Shown here piece by piece: positions 22,651 through 33,592 of a DNA stretch of 64,000 bases. A program made the position numbers and the translations under genes. Each line of letters begins with the position of its first letter. Positions within the stretch are counted from its first letter, which is position 1. The DNA comes from Serinus canaria (taxonomy: Eukaryota > Chordata > Aves > Passeriformes > Fringillidae): the NCBI RefSeq assembly GCF_022539315.1, contig NC_066333.1, positions 9,205,001 through 9,269,000 of the forward strand. The letters run 5' to 3'. The notes under the pieces were generated by a model that saw only the letters and a list, made by a program, of their open reading frames with translations, ran no database searches and was not told the origin of the DNA.

Positions 22651-25340
22651 GTGACGTGAATGTAGACAAGAGATCTGCATGTTAGATTAAAACCCCTTCG
22701 CTGGAAAATTGGTGCCCTGTAGATTCAAACACAATTAGCCCTGATCTGAACTGCTGCCATGAGGGGAGTTGGCTATTGCTGAGGGTGTCATGGGAGGACT
22801 GGGTCCCAGGGCAAGGTTTGGGATCAGGATTTTGGGTAGCTGTGTGATGGGGAGCGTTTCTGGTTCTGCTCCTCACTGTTTCAGTCTGAGTCTCGCAGCA
22901 ATTCCTGGCCTAGAGCTCACTGGTCCTGAGGAGTAAAAGACAAAATATTTTATAGATTTGAGGATTCAAGTCCATCGTAAAATAGAGCTGCTTCTGTCTC
23001 TGTAACATTACAAGAGGTGTCACCGGCTGTGCACAGAAATCAGGTTCTAGGGTTAGCCCTTCTTTTTAAGAAAGCTGAGACACCAGAACCTTGGTGGAAC
23101 TGTGAAAGAGCTCAGATAACACAGGAATCACAAAACTTTTTTTTTTTCATTTTGACCTACATCTTCAGTTTTTAAAGAACAGTGTGTTTGCTTACACTTG
23201 CAGGTTCTGGGAGCTGCAGATGCTACAGAAAGAGAGTGAGGTTTGAATTTAAATTCATGCCATCCTGCCATAAACATGTTGCTAAATGAATATAATAAGA
23301 TCAAATCTCTCACTGCTGCTGTCAGTCCATCCAGGGTGCCTTGATGTTCTTGTGGCAGTGACTGTCCCACGTGTTGGGACTGCCTGGGTGGGAACCCAGG
23401 GGCAAAACTGGCTTCAGAGCTGTGGGATAATTACTTCCACTTCCCTGCAGCAGAAGGGAGGACTGCAGCCACCTTTGAAATCTTCTTACCGGAAAGTGGG
23501 ATGTGCAGTTTGCTGATGTGCTGGTTTCCAGAGAAATCAGCCTCTTAAAGAAGGATTTTTTTGGGAGTCTTGGGGCAAAAAATATATATTTATAAAAGCA
23601 CTGTTGGAATTGAAGCAGGCTGAGACCACAGGGGCTCTGTGGATGTTGGTGCTTGCTTTGGGTGGGCAGCAAACCTGCTTATAAAGTTCACCATTTTTCA
23701 TCTGGAGGTACAAATTATTTTTCTCCAGCCTAAGCACGGGATGAGCTTTGGGTTTTTTGCTCCCAAGGTGGTGCTGAGTGCCATTTGCAGCAGCCTGCAG
23801 GAACCAGGACCCTTTGGTGGGGAGGTGTGAGCAGCTGCCATTCAACCCCTGTGCTGGATTAAAGCTGTGTGTGGTTCAGGCTGAAAAAATGATCATTGAA
23901 GGCACCTATCTGTTCATGGGATGTACTTAATAATTAGGGTGGTTTTTTAGGTGTCATTAATTACTATGGCACTTCTTGATTAAATGATCCTTTGGCACTT
24001 TATGTCAGACAGAGTTTGTCACTCTTGAATCTTTGCTGACTTGCTAAAGGCAATGCTCCGTGTGCTTGGGCTGAAGTTGGTGCATCATCCATAGCAGATT
24101 TGAGGCAGGATGAGAATTTTAAATCATTTACCTGTCTGGGCTGTTCTGTGCCATTGTGGCTGACAAGGGAGAAAAGACTTTGCAAACAAAGAGGCACCAC
24201 TGACGATGGTGGTGACACAGGAACTACAAACCAGATCCAAAACACCACTGGGACTACAGAAAAGCTGCTGCTCCTCTGTGGGGGCCTTTGGGTCAGGCTG
24301 GCTCCAAGATGTGGCCATTACCTGAGTCCTGAGCTCTGCTTGGCCCTAAGGGAGGAACCATTAAAAAAACCCAAACATGAAGCAACATCATCTTGCATGG
24401 TCATACCTGGGTGGAGTGGCCTCTGCAAGTATTCACAAATCACATTAATCATAAAGTGTGTCATAAAGGCATCCTATTGAAATTTTAAAAAAATCATGAA
24501 GGCCCAAGGGAAAGGGAATTCACTGTGCTGCTTTCTTTTGGCTTTTTCAGAGTTTGGTTTTAGCCTTTGGAGAATTCCTGTTCCCACAAAATTTCTTTGC
24601 AGAAAAGTGCATCATGAAAACAAAACTTGATTAACTTCCCTTTGCAAGCTCAAGTCTGACTTGCAGCAGAGGAATGTGTTTTGGTGGAGTCTTGGTTCCT
24701 GGAAAACAGGTTTGCATCTTTCCTCTCTGCTATCTCCACGGAGAAGAAGAAAAAAAAGCTCCAACCCTCAAATATTTTCTTGTTCTGCAGGACCCAAGCA
24801 GATCTCTCCCCAGGGACCATAAATTCTTTCCTGACTGTCACCACTGCTCATGGACTCTGGTGCAGCACACTGGGAGAGTGAGCTTTGTTCCTCCACAGCG
24901 CAGAGGACATGCCACAAATAATTTAAGGCACCATTTTTCTTGTTATGTGACGTTAAATATTCTTTACTTAAAAAAAAAAATTCACACCACTTGGCATAAA
25001 GTAATACATCCAGTAGAAGGGCAGATGCTGTTTAATAAAAGACACAGCACTTCCCTCTGCTCTGCATCCAACCTCCTGAATCACTTCCAGCCTGCTTCCA
25101 CCTCCCCTGCAAGGTGATGAGATGGGCCAAGAACTCTGTGCTGGGCCAAAACTCTTTAAGGATGTTGTTTCTACCTCCAATTCAACTGCAGGAAAAAGGA
25201 AATTGTGATTTCAGTGCAGCTGATTGGAATGATGGTTTTTTCAAACCCAGCTTGTTTGGGTGTCCTCTCCATCTTCAGTATAAATTGTACATTTAAATCC
25301 TGGAGAGGTTGGTGCTGTGGGAGGCTGGACTGCAGTCCTT
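22651..25340. other. Unannotated non-coding DNA
   Basis: No gene, recognised repeat or convincing exon. There are small T and A runs at 23139-23148 and 24968-24980. Confidence 0.6.
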
Positions 25341-25344
25341 CAAG

Positions 25345-25410
25345 TCATAAAATCATGGAATCATAAGGTTGGGAAAGACCTCAAAGATCACCAAATCCAA
25401 CAATCAAAGG
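25345..25410 (-). mobile_element. CR1 LINE 3'-end fragment
   Basis: TCATAAAATCATGGAATCAT, then AAGGTTGGGAAAGACCTCAAAGATC, is the reverse complement of the avian CR1 3' terminus: the short tandem tip followed by the conserved 'ggtccctt'-type segment. It is 5'-truncated after about 65 bp, as is usual for CR1. The element is in minus orientation, with its 3' tip at the left. Confidence 0.8.
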
Positions 25411-26630
25411 TCAAAGGATGTGTCCTCTGGGCTTGCTCTGGCTCCTGTTTGGAGGGTATGATGAAGTCTGGAGAGGGGCTCTTAATGGCAGTGGAGATCT
25501 GGTGGCTAATGGGGAAAGTTCTCTTGCTCTTAGAGAAAAGAGATTGAACCAATAAACCAGTGAAAGAGCAAACTTCAAACTCCTCTGCTCATGTATTTAT
25601 TGGGTCTCTATGCAATGGAGAAGCAGGTAATAAACTGTCTACAAATAGTGAGTACAGGAGAGAAAAGCAGAAGGTGAAAAGGGAAAAATCTGATTCCTCA
25701 CTCACTTTCTCACCTCCACTTTGGGGGAAATAGTGGGATTTTGTTCCCCTGCTCTGTTTCTTCCCTGAAACAGAAACAGAATTGGAAAAGACTAATACAT
25801 AAGCAAATGGCAACCCCAAACCAAACCTCTTGAAAAGCTGCTCCTCTGAGCTTTCTGTTTCTTTAGTGGACTTTTAGTTTGCCACCTGCTTATCTCATTC
25901 CTCCTTTGAGCCCGTGAAAGGTACCTCAATGTGTTTCTAAAACTTTGCTTCAGTGCTAAGGTAAATATGAATTTTATTCTGTGAGCAGTGATTTTTGGAA
26001 ACAAGACTTTGAATGGAAAAATCTTGTAATTTCAAGGCAAACCAGGAGATATTTTCTTATAAATTTAACTACTGTATTGGCACTCTTGATGTTAGGGCTT
26101 TTTTCCCCCTTTGCAATGTATTCTGATTTCCTTGATACTTTCCTTGGTTTTCTGCCTAATCCCCCCACCCCTTTTATTTTTATATAATTTCCAAGAAATT
26201 CAATTCTGGCATCTAAAATTGAATACACACTTGTGTATTTGTGGGGAAGGGTTGGATGATGACTTTCACATTCCAAGTTTTGTTTGACAGCTTCTTATTC
26301 CTTGTAACAATTTCATTTCTAACAGCCAGGAAGCCAATTTTAGAGCAGCACAGAAAGAATTTCATAGGTAGTGTGAATGCAGTCAATGCAAAACCACCTC
26401 TGCCCCTGCAATGTAAACACTGAAGCATGTCCATAAATTTAACTATGACTGTTCCAAAGACGTGCTGCTGCTGTTGGCAGGGCTGGTGCCTCAGCATTTT
26501 CAAACTGCTGCTTTCTTGCCTTATTTTTCCTCACTTTCCCATGAATTTTTATGAATGACATAACATGTGTTTGTGTGTTTTTGTGCTTGTGTCCTGGTGG
26601 GTTTGATCTGGGTGTATCAGGCATCTGCCT
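25411..26630. other. Unannotated non-coding DNA
   Basis: No gene or further repeat was recognised. The sequence from about 25960 is AT-rich. Confidence 0.55.
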
Positions 26631-26639
26631 TGCACAGCT

Positions 26640-26920
26640 CCCATCTCTACCATGTTAATTATGTTGCTCTGCTCTGACATAATAAACACTGAGTGAGTTG
26701 TGAATAGATTATTTACGATGCCACCTGAACTCTAAGTAATTATAGCTGTGTAATTTAGCTTCCCCCTATTTCATTTTATATATAATGCAATATTTCAAAA
26801 TATTCCAGCGCACATCTATCTTTAGCTCTGTGTTTGAATGAATAAATTGTGATTCTCTTTCAAAGGTAATATATCAGCAATGCCCTTAAGGGAGGGTGCT
26901 GTAGCTCTGTCAGGAGTGAT
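26640..26920. promoter_or_regulatory. Candidate conserved non-coding element
   Basis: AT-rich unique sequence with many homeodomain-like cores (GTTAATTATG, AGTAATTATAG, TGTAATTTAG) and paired ATATTTCAAAATATT symmetry around 26789-26803. It is flanked by ordinary sequence. Enhancer function is inference. Confidence 0.3.
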
Positions 26921-27007
26921 CCATAAACTAATTCCCACATAAACACTGACAATGGATACAGAGAATGAACACACACCTTCATTCACAGAAAATAATACTG
27001 TACTTAC

Positions 27008-27049
27008 CTGTCTGGGTGGGGGTAAGTCTAATGTTCTACTGTCAAAGCA
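27008..27049 (-). other. Candidate microexon (minus strand, 42 bp)
   Basis: On the minus strand a CTTCCTTTAG acceptor precedes a 42-bp segment ending in CAG, followed by the perfect donor GTAAGT (plus 27002-27007). One frame is open through all 14 codons (CFDSRTLDLPPPRQ) and is symmetric; the other two contain stops. TGCATG, the RBFOX motif, lies about 10 bases upstream of the acceptor (plus 27061-27066), a position seen at regulated microexons. No flanking exon is recognised and the phase conflicts with the candidate at 29480-29508, so at least one of the two is a decoy or non-coding. Confidence 0.2.
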
Positions 27050-27574
27050 CTAAAGGAAGGCATGCAATACATCTCAGCCTGATGGGTTTTAATACAGGAC
27101 TTTCCCTGCAATTCAAGATGTTGGGACAAAGTTAGTGTTGGGCAACAAATATTCTGCAGTAAATGGAATTAAAGTATTAATGTTTACAGCTGGAGGTGTA
27201 AAATTACTTGTGTGGGGATGTTGTTTGAGGCTGACTGTTGGTATTTGCTTATGGGCTGCAAGGATCCCACTCCAGTACCTGCTGCTGCAGCCTGGTCCTG
27301 TGGGAGCCAGACCTGTGTTTTATTGAAGAGTTCTTCAAGGAGGCACAGAAGGGCTGGCCTGTGAGAGGCCCTGGCAGACCTGGTGTGAGCAGGGATGCTG
27401 AGGGGCTCTGGGCACTTCCTGAGGGATCAGCAGTGCTTGGACATTGCTAGCACCATGTCAGGCTGCTGCTCCTTCTTCCACCCAGCTCTCTCTGGTTGGC
27501 ACAAACGTGTGTAGAATGTTTCAGCTCTGTTCCTTGCTCTGGCTCTCAACAGACTTTGACTTTTGGATCCATGG
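27050..27574. other. Unannotated non-coding DNA
   Basis: No gene or recognised repeat. The small open frames here have no coding features. Confidence 0.55.
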
Positions 27575-27662
27575 TCCCAACCTCCCTTTGCCTCAGTTTC
27601 TTCAACTGTAAATGCTCTAAAATCCTGTAAAATGACACTTGTTTCTTAAATGGATGAGGCTA
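27575..27662 (+). mobile_element. MIR-like SINE relic (central part)
   Basis: CCCTTTGCCTCAGTTTCTTC, then AACTGTAAATG, corresponds to the MIR-family segment 'tgcctcagtttcctcatctgtaaaatg'. The head is not recognisable. A possible 3' end of the same or a related element lies beyond the inserted CR1 at 28041-28107. Confidence 0.45.
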
Positions 27663-27664
27663 TT

Positions 27665-27728
27665 CAGTATTTAAACTAGGCCTGGATGCCTCTCTAGAAT
27701 GTGCTGAACAAGAAGTTACAGACTTCAA
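27665..27728 (+). mobile_element. Old CR1/L3-like fragment
   Basis: TTTAAACTAGGCCTGGATGC, followed by CTCTCTAGAA and ACAAGAAGTTACAGACTT, follows the order of words in older reptile/bird CR1 3' regions ('tttaaa..ggctggatg.c.tct...aacaagttat.ggctt'). It is in plus orientation, much more diverged than its neighbour and opposite to it in direction. Confidence 0.4.
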
Positions 27729-27758
27729 TCAACTTTCATACTCAATTAAGAGCCAGAA

Positions 27759-28034
27759 AATCCTGGAATCACAGAATGGAAGGGACTATCTTGTTCCAAC
27801 CCCTGCCATGAGCAGGGACATCTTCCACTATCCCAGGATGCTCCAAGCTCTGTCCAACCTGACCTTGGACACTTCCAGGGATCCAGGGGCAGCCACAGCC
27901 TCTCTGGGCATCCTCTGCCAAGGCCTCAGCACTCTCACAGGGAAGAATTCCTTCCCAATATCTAATCTAAACCTACCCTCTGTCAGTTTAAAGCCACTCC
28001 CTCTTGTTCTGTCACTACATGCCCTTGTTCAATT
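27759..28034 (-). mobile_element. CR1 LINE 3'-end fragment, about 275 bp
   Basis: It starts with the 3' tip AATCCTGGAATCACAGAATGG and continues through the standard bird CR1 3' landmarks: GGAAGGGACTATCTTGTTCC, CCAACCTGACCTTGGACACTT, CACAGGGAAGAATTCCTTCC and CACTCCCTCTTGTTCTGTCA. It is minus orientation and 5'-truncated near 28034. The open frame at 27808-28074 is simply the reverse of this non-coding tail and encodes nothing. Confidence 0.92.
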
Positions 28035-28040
28035 GACCTC

Positions 28041-28107
28041 AAATATTTGCATTTTGTTTTGCAAAGTGCTTTGAGATCCTCATGCCAAAAGTAGTGTAAA
28101 TGCAATG
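28041..28107 (+). mobile_element. SINE 3'-end relic
   Basis: TTTTGCAAAGTGCTTTGAGA, followed by TCCTCATGCCAAAAGTAGTGTAAATGCA, resembles the common 3' tail of MIR/CORE-SINE elements ('aaagcgctttgagatcct..gatgaaaagtgctatataaatgca'). It may be the distal half of the element whose centre is at 27575-27662, split by the CR1 insertion. Confidence 0.5.
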
Positions 28108-29470
28108 TATACCCTCTTATATCCTTGAAAACCCATCCAGTATGATTTTGCCCTCATTTTTATTTCCACAGAGCCTTCTGGGCTCATTCTTGTGGTTCCT
28201 CCACACAAAGCCCTGGCTGGTGACAGTGGCTGTGAATAGGGGATCAATCCCACGCAGGGCTCTTGGAGTACCAAGGATGTGCACACATATATGTCATTAA
28301 AAGATACTTAAGAGAGACAGAATCTCCTTTCTTTCTTTTTTTTTTTCCCTTTTTTTTTTTTTTAATTAAAAATGTCAGGATTCAAACTTTACATGGGATT
28401 TGTGATGGCTCCAATTCCCTGTTGGCATGTGTGAGGCAGCACCCAGGAGATTCGAGGTTTCCATGACATCATACGGTAACTGTGAGCCTAACAGTTAATT
28501 AAATACTATATCCATGTATTCTAGTTAATTGATGCTTCCTTTACATGGTTTATTGTGCTGCAAACTGGTATTGCTTCTGTCTCAGTGAGCAAACACAGAG
28601 AGGGAGCGGGAGAAGGAGAGGGTGGGATGCTCCCGCTGGCGGATGGGGAGAGGGAGCTGTTGGCACACGGCTCCGTGCCCAGGGGCATCCTCCAGGAGAG
28701 CCCAGCGTCACCTGCACACCAGGGGCTGGAGGTGGCTCTGAGGGTCAGATGGAGATCTTTTATGAATGAGCTGAGCCGAGCCTTGGGAATGAAGTGCAGG
28801 CACAAGCAAGCTGTGCCTTTTTTTTTGTTTCATTTTTTTTCCTAGTCCAGCTTTGTCTGGGGTTTCTGTTTATGCAGCAGAGGACGCACAGAGGAGGGTG
28901 CTCCCTCCTTGTGTTCGTGCAATGCACAAATGTGGCATCACCTCTGTGGCAACTGTCCTGCAGGAATGTGACTCTGCCCAGACTAGAATCTGGTATAAAG
29001 CTGGACCTCTCCTGCCTTAAAGGAGGAGAAAAAAAATATCATCATTTTTTTCAGAAAATAGAAGTATTTAAGTCAGGCAGTGCAGCTTTATTGGGAGTTG
29101 GTAACATAACACGATGTGGCAGCGGGGTCTGAGCACTGACCTGCAGCAGCACACCTCAGTCTCTGGCAGCTCTCCTAAAGGGTGTTGAATCCCTCAAGAA
29201 AGAGCAAGCCCAGGTGGGCTGCTGTGGTCAGGCCACCTGCAGAAAAGGGCAGGGCACATCACCAGGCTTGCCTGCAGAGGTGAGCACAGTGTTAAATGAT
29301 GTGCCCACAGTGAGCACGACCTTGTCCACTGACAACACAGCTGTGTCAGTGTGGAGAGATGATAAAAATTCAAAGTGCCCACAAAAATTCTGCCTGATAT
29401 CTGCCCCTTTCCTGCCAGCTCCTGCTGGCAAAAGTCCAGGTCTGCTTTATCCTGCTTGTGTGCCTCAGGA
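28108..29470. other. Unannotated non-coding DNA
   Basis: No gene is seen. The stretch includes a T-rich tract at 28329-28363 and another at 28818-28842. The segment 28590-28750 is G-rich and gives overlapping open frames on both strands with no domain. Confidence 0.55.
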
Positions 29471-29479
29471 TATACTCAC

Positions 29480-29508
29480 CTGTTCTTAAGCTTGAGGCTC
29501 AAGTGCTG
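29480..29508 (-). other. Candidate microexon (minus strand, 29 bp)
   Basis: On the minus strand a strong polypyrimidine acceptor (TTTTCTTTCCTTCTTGCAG) is followed by a 29-bp segment that ends AACAG and meets the consensus donor GTGAGT (plus 29474-29479). Only one frame is open (QHLSLKLKN plus two bases). The splice signals look better than most in the window, but the segment is very short and no partner exon is recognised. A chance decoy is likely. Confidence 0.2.
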
Positions 29509-30895
29509 CTGCAAGAAGGAAAGAAAATATTTTTGTTTCAGGGATTTCAATCCAGAATGTAATTTCAGCAGCTTTTTACCAGGAGTTCATTTGGCTCATA
29601 GTCTCAGACTGTGACAGATTTTCTAGTCTCCTGATCTGACCTTCCACAGCACTGGGGTGATTTGTGTGGCTGTGTGTAGGAAGGAGAAGGGTATTTGTTC
29701 AATGCTGAAATAGGACTGAGAGCATTTAATTCATAGACAATGAAAAAACCCTGGTTTAGGCTCAGACTCCAGATGTGAAGCTCTAATACACATCTGTACA
29801 CTGCTGTGCATTGCTGATACTGGAGTTCCTAAAGCATTGAGACACTGTCAAGTTGGCATCAGGAGCATTTCTTCATTTAAACTCCCAAGAAAAAGCAATT
29901 CTGGATGTTTCAAATGAGAATGTTTGAAGAAAAGTGTCACACCCTGTATGAAAACCAAACATTGGTTGCCTCTTCTGTCTTCCTCTTTGTCCTCTTCTCA
30001 CTTGTTCTTTCTCACCAAATGTGCAATTTTTCTTCTAAAAGAAGGTGGAGTACTGCAAGTGCAATATGAAACATTTCTAAGGATGACTTTGCAAGGTTTC
30101 CACATTTGCTCTCTCATGGCAGCTTCCAGGGTGTGTTTTTTCAAGCTCACAGCTCTTGTCCACTTGCAGCTCCGTATTTCTGGTGAGGTGAAGAAACACT
30201 CTGAGAGCCATCACCCCCAGAATGTTTGCTTGTTGCTGCTGGCCTGGCCTTCTTCCAAAAAGCAAAGTGGTCCCAGCCCTGTGAACAGACCCTGTAGATG
30301 AAGCCAGTTCAGATGGAGGGAGAAATGAAAGACATTTACATCCCATTTCAGTAATACCCCTCCAAATTATCACCTCTCTGATCCTACCACCATGCCAAGT
30401 GCTGCAATGGTGGTGCACTTTGGAAAATAGTGCTGTCTTCTATTAAAGGTAGGTATTTTTTTCTGTAATTCTCTTTAGTGTTGCCTTTAGAGGCCCCTCT
30501 ATGTGGCTCCTTTCACTTCTAATTACTGCACTAGGAGATTACAGAGTGGTGCTGGCGACAGAGAGAGAGAGGAAGGGGGAGGAATGGGATGGTGGAGAGG
30601 GAAAGATTTCTGTGGTAATTTGCATTTAAAGCTGGCACTCAGCATTATATCTCCCTGTTCACCCATTGTCTATAAACATTTTAGCTCTTCCTTCTGCCTC
30701 ATCAGAATGAATTAAGCATTTTCATTGCACCACCAGCCTAATTAGAGTCATTTACTATGTTGACACAAAGGGTTTTTTTATGAGCATCTCAGCTTTAATA
30801 CACTACAGCAACATTGGAAACCTCCGATCAAAAGGTAAATGTTTGGGGGTCAGAGATATTTTTCAACATTCTCCCAAGAATACAAACAACTTCCT
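29509..30895. other. Unannotated non-coding DNA
   Basis: No gene or recognised repeat. An octamer ATTTGCAT lies at 30618-30625 in an AT-rich part (30600-30790) containing several TAATTA-like cores, which could be a weak regulatory element. Confidence 0.5.
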
Positions 30896-30901
30896 GGGGA
30901 G

Positions 30902-30950
30902 GCGACGCGCGCGTGCGGCTCCGCGGGGCCGCGGGGAGCTGGCGCCGGGG
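30902..30950. other. Very small CpG-dense islet
   Basis: About twelve CpG dinucleotides lie in under 50 bp, including two CCGCGG hexamers at 30921-30926 and 30929-30934 and a GCGCGCG run. Ordinary AT-leaning sequence lies on the left and CpG-poor, moderately GC-rich sequence on the right. It is too short for a formal CpG island. It may be a methylation-free regulatory site, a fragment of an insertion, or a collapsed GC-rich repeat. Confidence 0.6.
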
Positions 30951-33005
30951 CACTCCTGTGCTGCTCCTGCCTCCCACTTGCACTTCTTGGAAGGGCTTGG
31001 CTCAGCACAGAGGGGCCTTCGAGTTCTGCAGGTGCTGAGCAGTGCAAAGGTGTTGGTGGGGAAGCCAAAAAGCAGATCCTTGGCAGGGATGGAGGGGGCT
31101 CACAGAGATGGGCTCCTCTGAGCCAGCAAAGTCTCTGCACGTTGAGCGTATTCCACTGGTGATGGATCTCAGGGTTTCCTTGGAGCTGGGATCTCCACAT
31201 GGGCAGTCCATGCACTGAGGTGTTGAGATTTTGGAGGGATTTTCATGTCATGTAAGCACAATATTAAGTGAGCCAAAGTACAACCTCTCGCACCCTTCAT
31301 CAGGACAACATATCAGGTGTGAATTCTTCTGGATTTTTGGAGTCTACATGCACCCTAAAGAGATGAATGGGACCTTACTTAAAGCCTGGAGGCTTTGACA
31401 CTCTCTAGCCTGCTTTTCAAACTTGTTTCTATTGGCCTAGGAAAGTTACAGCAGTCACAACCAAACCCCAGAGAGTAAGAAATGGTTTCACCTTGATTTC
31501 AGAGTTCAGAGATGCAGGTTCTCTGTCACAACAGTGTCACCTTTGTGCTGAGTGAATTAGTCACACCTCAGAAATCTGCCACAGATCTTAGGAATTTGTG
31601 TATGTTTACAGGATGGCAAATATTTTCCGCTAGTTATGCGAGTCATATTTACCAGTTTGGAGTCCTCAGGTTCAGCTTTTCCAAATTGCTGTGACATTTC
31701 ATATCTTTATCATGTCTGATCTCTTCTTGGATTGCTTCTGTGAAGATGTATTTGCTCAAGGCAGGAAGCCCATGTTGCTGGTAAGGAAGATTGGATGTTC
31801 TGAGCCTTCTCTTCACCTGGCTGAACTGTCCTGGCTTTCTCAGCCTTTCCTTGTAGGAGACAAAACTTGGGCCCTTCACCATCCTTGTGGTCCTTCCTGT
31901 GTATTCATATCTCCCTTGCACTGGACAACTGGTGGTGCTAGAGAAGTTCTATGCAGGGGAACAACTTGAATAGCTGAGGTTCCTCCAGTGATAATCATGA
32001 TTCCAATCATGGTCTATACCAGGGGATCTTTGGATCAAACCTCTCCCAGAGCAGCTCTGTGCTCTGTGGTGCTCCTGTCTGTTGCTCTCTTACGCAGGAG
32101 TTGCTTTGCAATAGTCCATGAGATCAGCTGCTGAATAGAATAGAATGACTATTAGAATTAATCTACCTCAGCTTTCCGGACCTCTAAAGGGCTTTGGATT
32201 CCTTTTGTGGCTAAATGCACTGTTTACTTGGTCTGCAGGACTGGCTTCAGTTTCTAAAGGATTTGATGCTTTCTCCATGGGGACAGTGTTCATTTTTCTT
32301 TTGGCAGGTGTTTTTATCTTTAGGAAAGGGAAGCTGAATGTCCTAATCTTCTAGAATCTCCATGTCACTAGATCCTAGAGCAGTCCTTGCTCTGCATCCC
32401 TTCCCCAGTGTCACTGCCATGCTCACTGCTCCACGGGGTCAGAGCTGTCCTCATCCCACAGGCTGTGCAGCATGCCACAACTCAAGGGGCACCTACAACC
32501 TTTAAGTTAAGAGTGTGAATGTAAATATTTCCTCGTGGTAAGAGCTGTTATTGCCTCACACACTGCCTCAAACCCTTTTTTCCCCTCCTTGCATGCAGTG
32601 CTGGAGCTGTCCCGTGTTCCCATGTGTCCGTGTTGGTGTCCATGTGTAGGCACACATAAGCTGGCCACGAGCTTGTTCTCTTCTGGGAAATTAAATACTT
32701 ATTTCCATAATCCTGCCAGGCCTAGGTAAAGCCTGATGCTCCCCCTGAACTCCTTAAACCAGTTGCTCTGCTCAGCCCTGTGCCGCCCAGGTTGGGGCCA
32801 AATTTCAGCCAGTGTGAACAGTTCCTGCAGTACCTTAGAGCAGCTGGATGGTCTGGAGATAAAGCCTGATCTTAGAAATGTATTCCTGGGATCACCAAAG
32901 CCTCAGGCATCTCCAGCTACATCTGCATCTTGTAATTATTCCAAAGACTAAAAGGAAAAGCGAAGTGCTGCTTTAATTTATACCTTTTCTGGCCTCTGCA
33001 TTTGT
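30951..33005. other. Unannotated non-coding DNA
   Basis: No gene or recognised repeat. The open frames at 30839-31162 and 32145-32354 have no domain. The latter is hydrophobic but lacks any exon context. Confidence 0.55.
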
Positions 33006-33010
33006 TTCTT

Positions 33011-33244
33011 AGTCAGAGACTAATGGTTAGACCACTGGACTGGAACCCAGGAGACCTCATTTATTTCAGGCTACACTACCAGCCTGCTGGGGAGCTCTAG
33101 CTGAGTCTTCTCCTTCTCTCTGCTGCTGTTTCCCCTCCACAAAGAGGATGCAGCACTGGTGAACTTGTTAGGAAAGTTTCTAATAAAATAGCACCAAGTG
33201 AGATAAAGCATTAATAACATTGTCCAGCCAAAAAAAAAAAAAAA
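33011..33244 (+). mobile_element. tRNA-derived SINE (MIR/CORE-like) with A-run end
   Basis: AGACTAATGGTTAGACCACTGG keeps a tRNA-like A-box region, followed by ACTGGAACCCAGGAGACCTC as in tRNA-headed amniote SINEs. A body then matches in order 'ctaccagcctgctg...gagtcttctccttctctctgctgctgtttcccct'. The B box is decayed, so it is not a functional tRNA gene. The matched part ends near 33215, and a 15-base A run occupies 33230-33244. It could be a MIR relic or a related SINE class. Confidence 0.6.
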
Positions 33245-33541
33245 TTGAATTTAGGCACCAAATTTTTAGAGGGGTTCGTTCGTTACCATGTTATTTACGT
33301 GCTAGCAGTAGGGGAAAAATTGCTTTTTCCCTTATTGCCTCTTTTTAATCACTCTGCTAGATGCCTTGAATGTCCAGAGACCCAAAACTCAGCACCAGGG
33401 CTAAGGTGGCTCCTCCAGAGCCTGGAGGAGGGGGAGAAGGAGCAAGGGTGGGGGCTGAAGAGGAGGGGAAGGTGTTAGAGGGGGAATATTGGATGGGAAA
33501 ATAGAGCAGAGTGGGCAGATTGGAGAGCGACAGATTGTGAA

Positions 33542-33592
33542 AGCGGGGGAGAGAGAGAGAGAGAGAGAGAGGGGGTGAGAGAGAGAGAGGGG
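33542..33592. repeat. (GA)n microsatellite, interrupted
   Basis: GA dinucleotides run from about 33550 to 33570, then GGGGGTGA, then a second GA run to 33588. On the minus strand it reads as CT repeats and accounts for the Ser/Leu-rich open frames called there. The flanks 33416-33540 are also G/A-rich. Confidence 0.9.

Noticed and set aside
27808..28074. 88-codon open frame
   Set aside because: It lies inside the reverse complement of a CR1 3' end, which is non-coding in that direction.
32145..32354. Hydrophobic open frame resembling a membrane segment
   Set aside because: No splice context, no family resemblance and no upstream exon; Phe/Leu-rich frames are common in T-rich DNA.
33011..33085. 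Possible tRNA gene
   Set aside because: Only the A-box part is kept. The B box and acceptor-stem pairing are missing, and the body continues as a SINE.
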